This document shows positions 59,890 through 64,000 of a stretch of DNA of 64,000 bases, one piece after another; the stretch's first letter is position 1; every line of letters begins with the position of its first letter. The notes below the pieces were generated by a model, which saw only the letters and a program-made list of their open reading frames with translations, was not told where the DNA came from and did not search any database. This stretch comes from JAJYTL01 sp046705265. Lineage in GTDB: Bacteria; Pseudomonadota; Alphaproteobacteria; Ferrovibrionales; Ferrovibrionaceae. The DNA is taken from assembly GCA_046705265.1 (NCBI GenBank), contig JBJKQL010000156.1, forward strand, positions 1 to 64,000. Direction: 5' to 3'. Made by a program: the position numbers and the translations under genes.

Positions 59890-60082
59890 GACCTTCCGAT
59901 CCGTTTCAGCGCCCGGTAGCGCTATTCCGAGTGGCGCAGGGGATGATAGGGGTAGCCCCCATCGCCCGCAACCGGTTTGGCGGCCCGGTGAGCACCCAAT
60001 CGGCAAGCGACTTGCTGGTCACGCTGCTTCTGTTTAGCGCTGCGGTTTGTTAAATCGTTCCTGGTTCATAGAGGGAGGCCTG

Positions 60083-60853
60083 ATGGCAGAACATCGCCGC
60101 CGGCTAATTGCCGGCAACTGGAAAATGAATGGGCTTTTTGGACTAGGCCGGGCGGAGCTCGGCAAGTTGGCGCGAAAGGCTATGACTGCAGGGCGGCAGG
60201 ACGCGGATATCGTGATCTGTCCGCCGGCAACGCTGCTCAGGCCTTTTGCTGAGCTGCTGGGCGAAGTCCGGGCCGGGCGGCGTATCGCGCTTGGCGGGCA
60301 GGATTGCCACGGCGAGACGGCTGGAGCCCATACCGGCGATCTCAGCGCCGAAATGCTGCGTGACGCGGGAGCGCGGTATGTCATTGTTGGCCATTCCGAG
60401 CGCCGCGCCGAACATGGTGAAGGAAACGCCATCGTCCGCAACAAGGTCGCGGCGGCCCATCGGGCGGGCTTGGTTGCCATACTGTGCATTGGCGAAACGG
60501 CGGCCGAACGCGCGGATGGCCGGGCGCTGGCGACGGTGAGACGACAACTGCTGGGCTCGCTGCCGGAATCCGCCTCGGCCATCAATACGGTCATCGCATA
60601 TGAGCCGGTATGGGCGATTGGAAGCGGCAAGACCCCGACCGGACCGGATATCGTCGAAATTCATGCCGCCATTCGGGAAACCTTGGCGACGCGTTGGGGG
60701 CGCGTGGAAAAGGCCCGGATCCTCTATGGTGGCTCAGTAAAGCCCGACAACGCCTCGGTACTTCTCGGTCTTCGCGAAGTCGATGGTGCCCTGGTCGGCG
60801 GCGCTAGCCTGAAAGCGGCGGATTTTTGGCCAATTGTCATTGCCGCAGGCTGA
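60083..60853 (+). CDS. tpiA: Triose-phosphate isomerase
   Basis: A 256-residue TIM barrel. Catalytic residues are K14 (AGNWKMNG), H104 (IVGHSERR) and E174 (AYEPVWAIGSGKTP); the phosphate loop is ILYGGSVKP. It interconverts dihydroxyacetone phosphate and glyceraldehyde-3-phosphate. The start at 60083 follows GGAGG by five bases; the frame is open to 60047. It opens the tpiA-secG-pyrG-kdsA series. Confidence 0.97.
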   Translation: MAEHRRRLIAGNWKMNGLFGLGRAELGKLARKAMTAGRQDADIVICPPATLLRPFAELLGEVRAGRRIALGGQDCHGETAGAHTGDLSAEMLRDAGARYVIVGHSERRAEHGEGNAIVRNKVAAAHRAGLVAILCIGETAAERADGRALATVRRQLLGSLPESASAINTVIAYEPVWAIGSGKTPTGPDIVEIHAAIRETLATRWGRVEKARILYGGSVKPDNASVLLGLREVDGALVGGASLKAADFWPIVIAAG

Positions 60854-60950
60854 AATTATTGACTGAATTTATGCATGGCGGGCAGCGCTGCTTTCGTGTA
60901 GAAGCGGGCGTGAAAATTTCAGCTTTGGATTAAGGGTCTCTGGCGACTCG

Positions 60951-61352
60951 ATGATTACCGTCCTTCTGACGATTCATGTTCTTATCGCGGCGACCCTCGT
61001 CACCGTCATCTTGATGCAAAAATCAACCGGTGACGCGATCGGTGCTGCCAGCGCCGGACTAATGAGCGGCCGTAGTTCGGGTAACGTCCTGACCCGGGCG
61101 ACGGCAATCCTGGCCACTGTCTTTTTTGTCACTTCGATTCTACTCGCCATACTGGCTGGCCATCACGGGCGGCCAACCTCGATCCTTAATCTCAAGCCCG
61201 TGAATAACGCACCGACGGCGCCTGTTAAGAGCGGCGTGACCCGGCAACCGCAGGCCCCGCGCCGATCGACCCCACAATCTTCCGCCCCCGCTCCGGTGGT
61301 ACCGGCCAAGCCGGCCGCTCCTTCGGGTCCTAGCGTGCCTTTGGCGAAGTAG
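60951..61352 (+). CDS. secG: Preprotein translocase subunit SecG
   Basis: 133 residues with two transmembrane helices (about 3-22 and 50-70) and the SecG loop VTVILMQKSTGDAIGAASAG between them. It is a subunit of the SecYEG protein-export channel in the inner membrane. The C-terminal 60 residues are Pro/Ala/Ser-rich and cytoplasmic or periplasmic, longer than in enterobacteria but usual for alphaproteobacteria. Confidence 0.94.
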   Translation: MITVLLTIHVLIAATLVTVILMQKSTGDAIGAASAGLMSGRSSGNVLTRATAILATVFFVTSILLAILAGHHGRPTSILNLKPVNNAPTAPVKSGVTRQPQAPRRSTPQSSAPAPVVPAKPAAPSGPSVPLAK

Positions 61353-61423
61353 AGACCTTCGCCGCGTAGCGCCCAATTGTAGCGCTTCCTTTCGTAAGCA
61401 TTTGTGTGTTAGTTTGTAGGCCC

Positions 61424-63055
61424 ATGGCGCGGTTCATATTTATCACCGGCGGCGTGGTCTCATCGATCGGTAAGGGGTTGGCGTCAGCGGCACTTGGAGC
61501 ACTGCTACAGGCGCGCGGTTATCGCGTGCGATTGCGCAAGCTCGACCCCTATATCAACGTCGACCCGGGGACTATGAGCCCCTACCAGCATGGAGAGGTC
61601 TTCGTTACCGATGATGGCGCCGAAACCGACCTTGATCTCGGCCATTACGAGCGCTTTACCGGTGTTCCCGGGCGGCGCAGCGACAACATCACCACCGGGC
61701 GCATCTATCAGACCGTGATTGCGCGCGAACGGCATGGTGATTATCTGGGGGCTACAGTGCAGGTTATCCCCCATATCACTGACGCTATTAAGGAATTTGT
61801 TCTTGCCGATACCGACGACTGCGATTTCGTTTTGGTTGAGGTGGGCGGCACCGTTGGCGATATCGAGGGCCTGCCATTCTTTGAGGCGATCCGCCAGCTC
61901 GGCCTCGATCTCGGACGGAACAATGCGCTTTACATGCACGTTACGCTGTTGCCGTTCATCTCTGCCGCGGGTGAACTCAAGACCAAACCGACGCAACATT
62001 CCGTCAAAGAACTGCGTTCGATCGGTATCCAGCCCGATATTCTGCTTTGCCGTTCAGAGCGTCCGATCGGCGATGGCGAACGGCGCAAGCTTGCTCTGTT
62101 CTGTAACGTCCGTCCCGAGGCGGTCGTTGCGGCGGTCGATGTAGAGACCATCTACGAGGTGCCTCTCCGCTATCACGAGGGTGGGCTCGACGATCAGGTA
62201 ATGAAGGTTTTCGGCAATGCCGACGCCGCCCCCCCCAATCTCGCGAGTTGGGAGCGCATTGTGCGGCGGGTCAAGGGGCCGGAAGGCGAGGTGAAGATCG
62301 CCATCGTCGGCAAGTATACGGGCCTTCGCGACGCGTATAAATCGCTCGCCGAAGCATTGGCTCATGGCGGCATCGCCAATAACATTCGAGTCAATCTTGA
62401 ATGGATTGATTCAGAAGTGTTCGAAAGCGACGAGCGAGCGACGATTTCGCTCTCCGGGGTCAACGGCATCCTGGTGCCGGGTGGTTTTGGCGCTCGCGGT
62501 GCCGAGGGCAAGATCAAGGCCGTGACATTCGCCCGAGAGCGACTCGTCCCGTATTTTGGTATCTGCTTCGGCATGCAAATGGCAGTGATCGAGGCCGCCC
62601 GGAACCTTGCTGGCATCGCGGACGCTTCAACTAGCGAGTTTGGTCCAACTCCGCACCCCGTGATCGGCCTCATGACGGAATGGCGTCGCGGCAACGTCAC
62701 AGAGGTGCGTGGAGAGGATGATGATCTTGGCGGTACCATGCGGCTCGGTGCCTATCCGGCCAAGCTTCTCGATAATAGTAGGGTCGCCGGCATTTATGGC
62801 ACCAACATGATTTCCGAGCGTCACCGTCATCGCTATGAGGTCAATCCCTCCTATGTCGCAGAGCTGGAAAAGAGCGGCCTGATCTTTTCTGGCCGTTCAC
62901 CGGACGGATTCCTGGCTGAAATTATCGAGCTTCCCCATCATCCCTGGTTCATCGGCGTGCAATTCCATCCGGAGCTCAAATCCAAACCCTTCGATCCGCA
63001 TCCCCTGTTTGCCGCGTTCATCAAGGCGGCCTTGCATCAGTCACGGTTGGTTTGA
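61424..63055 (+). CDS. pyrG: CTP synthase
   Basis: 543 residues. The N-terminal amidoligase domain begins MARFIFITGGVVSSIGKGLA, followed by KLDPYINVDPGTMSPYQHGE. The C-terminal glutaminase domain has its Cys at C381 (YFGICFGMQMAV) and the His/Glu pair in GVQFHPELKSKPFDPHPLF. It converts UTP to CTP with glutamine. The start is the ATG at 61424; an upstream frame of six codons is not needed. kdsA follows after one base. Confidence 0.97.
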   Translation: MARFIFITGGVVSSIGKGLASAALGALLQARGYRVRLRKLDPYINVDPGTMSPYQHGEVFVTDDGAETDLDLGHYERFTGVPGRRSDNITTGRIYQTVIARERHGDYLGATVQVIPHITDAIKEFVLADTDDCDFVLVEVGGTVGDIEGLPFFEAIRQLGLDLGRNNALYMHVTLLPFISAAGELKTKPTQHSVKELRSIGIQPDILLCRSERPIGDGERRKLALFCNVRPEAVVAAVDVETIYEVPLRYHEGGLDDQVMKVFGNADAAPPNLASWERIVRRVKGPEGEVKIAIVGKYTGLRDAYKSLAEALAHGGIANNIRVNLEWIDSEVFESDERATISLSGVNGILVPGGFGARGAEGKIKAVTFARERLVPYFGICFGMQMAVIEAARNLAGIADASTSEFGPTPHPVIGLMTEWRRGNVTEVRGEDDDLGGTMRLGAYPAKLLDNSRVAGIYGTNMISERHRHRYEVNPSYVAELEKSGLIFSGRSPDGFLAEIIELPHHPWFIGVQFHPELKSKPFDPHPLFAAFIKAALHQSRLV

Positions 63056-63056
63056 G

Positions 63057-63905
63057 ATGGATGAGATCCGCCAAATCCGCGTCGGCGGTTTCACGATCGG
63101 CAATGACCGGCCACTGACCATTATCGCCGGACCTTGTGCGATGGAAAGTCTCGGCCATGCATTAGATATGGCTGGCAGCCTGAAGGAGATCGCGGCCAAG
63201 ATCGGGCTCAACCTGATCTATAAGACTTCTTTTGACAAGGCGAACCGTACCAGCATCCGATCGAACCGCGGCATTGGGCTCGATGCAGCGCTGCTGGTGT
63301 TCGCCGCGGTAAAGCGCGAGACAGGCCTACCGGTTCTGACCGACGTCCATTTGCCCGAGCAATGCGCCGAAGTGGCAGAGGTCGTGGACGTTCTGCAGAT
63401 TCCGGCGTTTCTTTGCCGTCAAACCGACCTTCTCGTTGCCGCAGCCAAGACCGGTAAGCCGGTCAACGTAAAAAAGGGTCAATTCCTCGCTCCTTGGGAC
63501 ATGAAAAACGTTGTCGATAAGCTGGATGCCGCCGGTAACCGCGATGTTATGGTATGCGAGCGAGGCGTCTCCTTTGGCTACAACATGCTGGTGAGCGACA
63601 TGCGAAGCTTGCCGATCCTCGCCGAAACCGGGTGTCCGGTGGTATTCGATGCTACCCATTCGGTGCAGCAACCGGGGGGTCTCGGCGGCACCTCGGGCGG
63701 CGAGCGACGGTTCGTTCCGGTTTTGGCGCGGGCCGCAGCTGCGATCGGCGTGGCGGCAATATTCCTCGAAACCCATCAGGATCCTGACAACGCTCCTTCT
63801 GACGGACCGAACATGGTTGCGCTCGCGGCCATGCCCGCACTTCTCGAACAACTTGTCGAATTCGATCACTTAGCGAAATCGACGTCAGGGCGAAAAGACG
63901 GCTGA
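63057..63905 (+). CDS. kdsA: 3-deoxy-8-phosphooctulonate synthase
   Basis: A 282-residue class I DAHP-synthase-like TIM barrel that joins phosphoenolpyruvate and arabinose-5-phosphate to make KDO-8-phosphate for lipopolysaccharide. Signatures are IIAGPCAMES, YKTSFDKANRTSIRSNRG, VLTDVHLPEQCAEVAEVVDV, LQIPAFLCRQTDLLVAAAKT and VVFDATHSVQQPGGLGGTSG. IPAFLCRQTD carries the Cys found in the metal-independent or metal-linked types. The start at 63057 is one base after the pyrG stop. Confidence 0.97.
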   Translation: MDEIRQIRVGGFTIGNDRPLTIIAGPCAMESLGHALDMAGSLKEIAAKIGLNLIYKTSFDKANRTSIRSNRGIGLDAALLVFAAVKRETGLPVLTDVHLPEQCAEVAEVVDVLQIPAFLCRQTDLLVAAAKTGKPVNVKKGQFLAPWDMKNVVDKLDAAGNRDVMVCERGVSFGYNMLVSDMRSLPILAETGCPVVFDATHSVQQPGGLGGTSGGERRFVPVLARAAAAIGVAAIFLETHQDPDNAPSDGPNMVALAAMPALLEQLVEFDHLAKSTSGRKDG

Positions 63906-64000
63906 GCCAAGGTTGGTCGCAGCCTTGCCGTCGTCGGTCTGACCGGTGGCGACCGGGTGGCAGCCGCCGCAATTCCTGTCATTGTCTGTTCCGATGCGAA

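Overview
The window (64 kb, roughly 60% GC) reads as chromosome of an alphaproteobacterium, most likely near Rhodospirillales. Three things point there: the gene orders ppiD-trpE, trpG-trpD-trpC-moaC-moeA-lexA-comEC-gltX-gltA and tpiA-secG-pyrG-kdsA; a GTTC-N7-GTTC SOS box in front of lexA; and a circularly permuted two-piece tmRNA gene. No plasmid, phage or CRISPR signature was seen. Genus and species cannot be told from this sequence alone.

Layout. 1-9 kb: the start of an unknown minus-strand gene, a SapC-family protein, glutamate synthase gltB-gltD, and a cyclase-family hydrolase paired with a DUF3237 protein. 9-15 kb: a large unrecognised EF-hand/membrane protein, an AsmA-family protein and a DUF2905 protein. 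15-21 kb: a glycosyltransferase, a class III adenylate cyclase, a zinc-type ABC transporter pair (znuB, znuC) with a candidate Zur operator, and a decayed FixL-like kinase directly upstream of an intact fixJ. 21-29 kb: an accessory metabolic stretch (EthD, flavin reductase, MscS channel, WrbA, LysR regulator, pirin, SMP-30 lactonase, RraA-like, RidA). 29-34 kb: tRNA-Ser(GCU), a Sel1-type protein, an amino-acid permease, a thioredoxin/NHL fusion and the tmRNA gene. 34-40.9 kb: thyX, a lipoprotein, tag, ygfZ, a GT9 glycosyltransferase, pyrC and a degenerate EAL protein. 40.9-42.4 kb: one complete IS5-type insertion sequence. 42.5-63.9 kb: housekeeping blocks (gltA, gltX, lexA, molybdopterin, tryptophan, triose phosphate isomerase, secG, pyrG, kdsA), interrupted by a comEC pseudogene and by a four-gene plus-strand block lying between trpG and trpE.

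How the genes work together. gltBD assimilates ammonium into glutamate. trpE and trpGDC carry chorismate to indole-glycerol phosphate, co-oriented with moaC-moeA in a chain of 4-base overlaps. thyX, pyrC and pyrG serve pyrimidine synthesis. The SDR and MaoC pair could carry out two steps of acyl-CoA beta-oxidation. kdsA and the glycosyltransferases belong to envelope synthesis.

No clearly undescribed multi-gene system was found. The most notable observations are the tmRNA gene with tag ANDNSVALAA, two decayed genes (a FixL-like kinase whose partner fixJ is intact, and comEC with at least seven lesions), an insertion sequence that landed exactly on a stop codon without changing the protein, a candidate Zur box over an orphan znuCB pair, and a c-di-GMP EAL-like domain that has lost its catalytic motif. 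The last 95 bases after kdsA hold nothing that I recognise.
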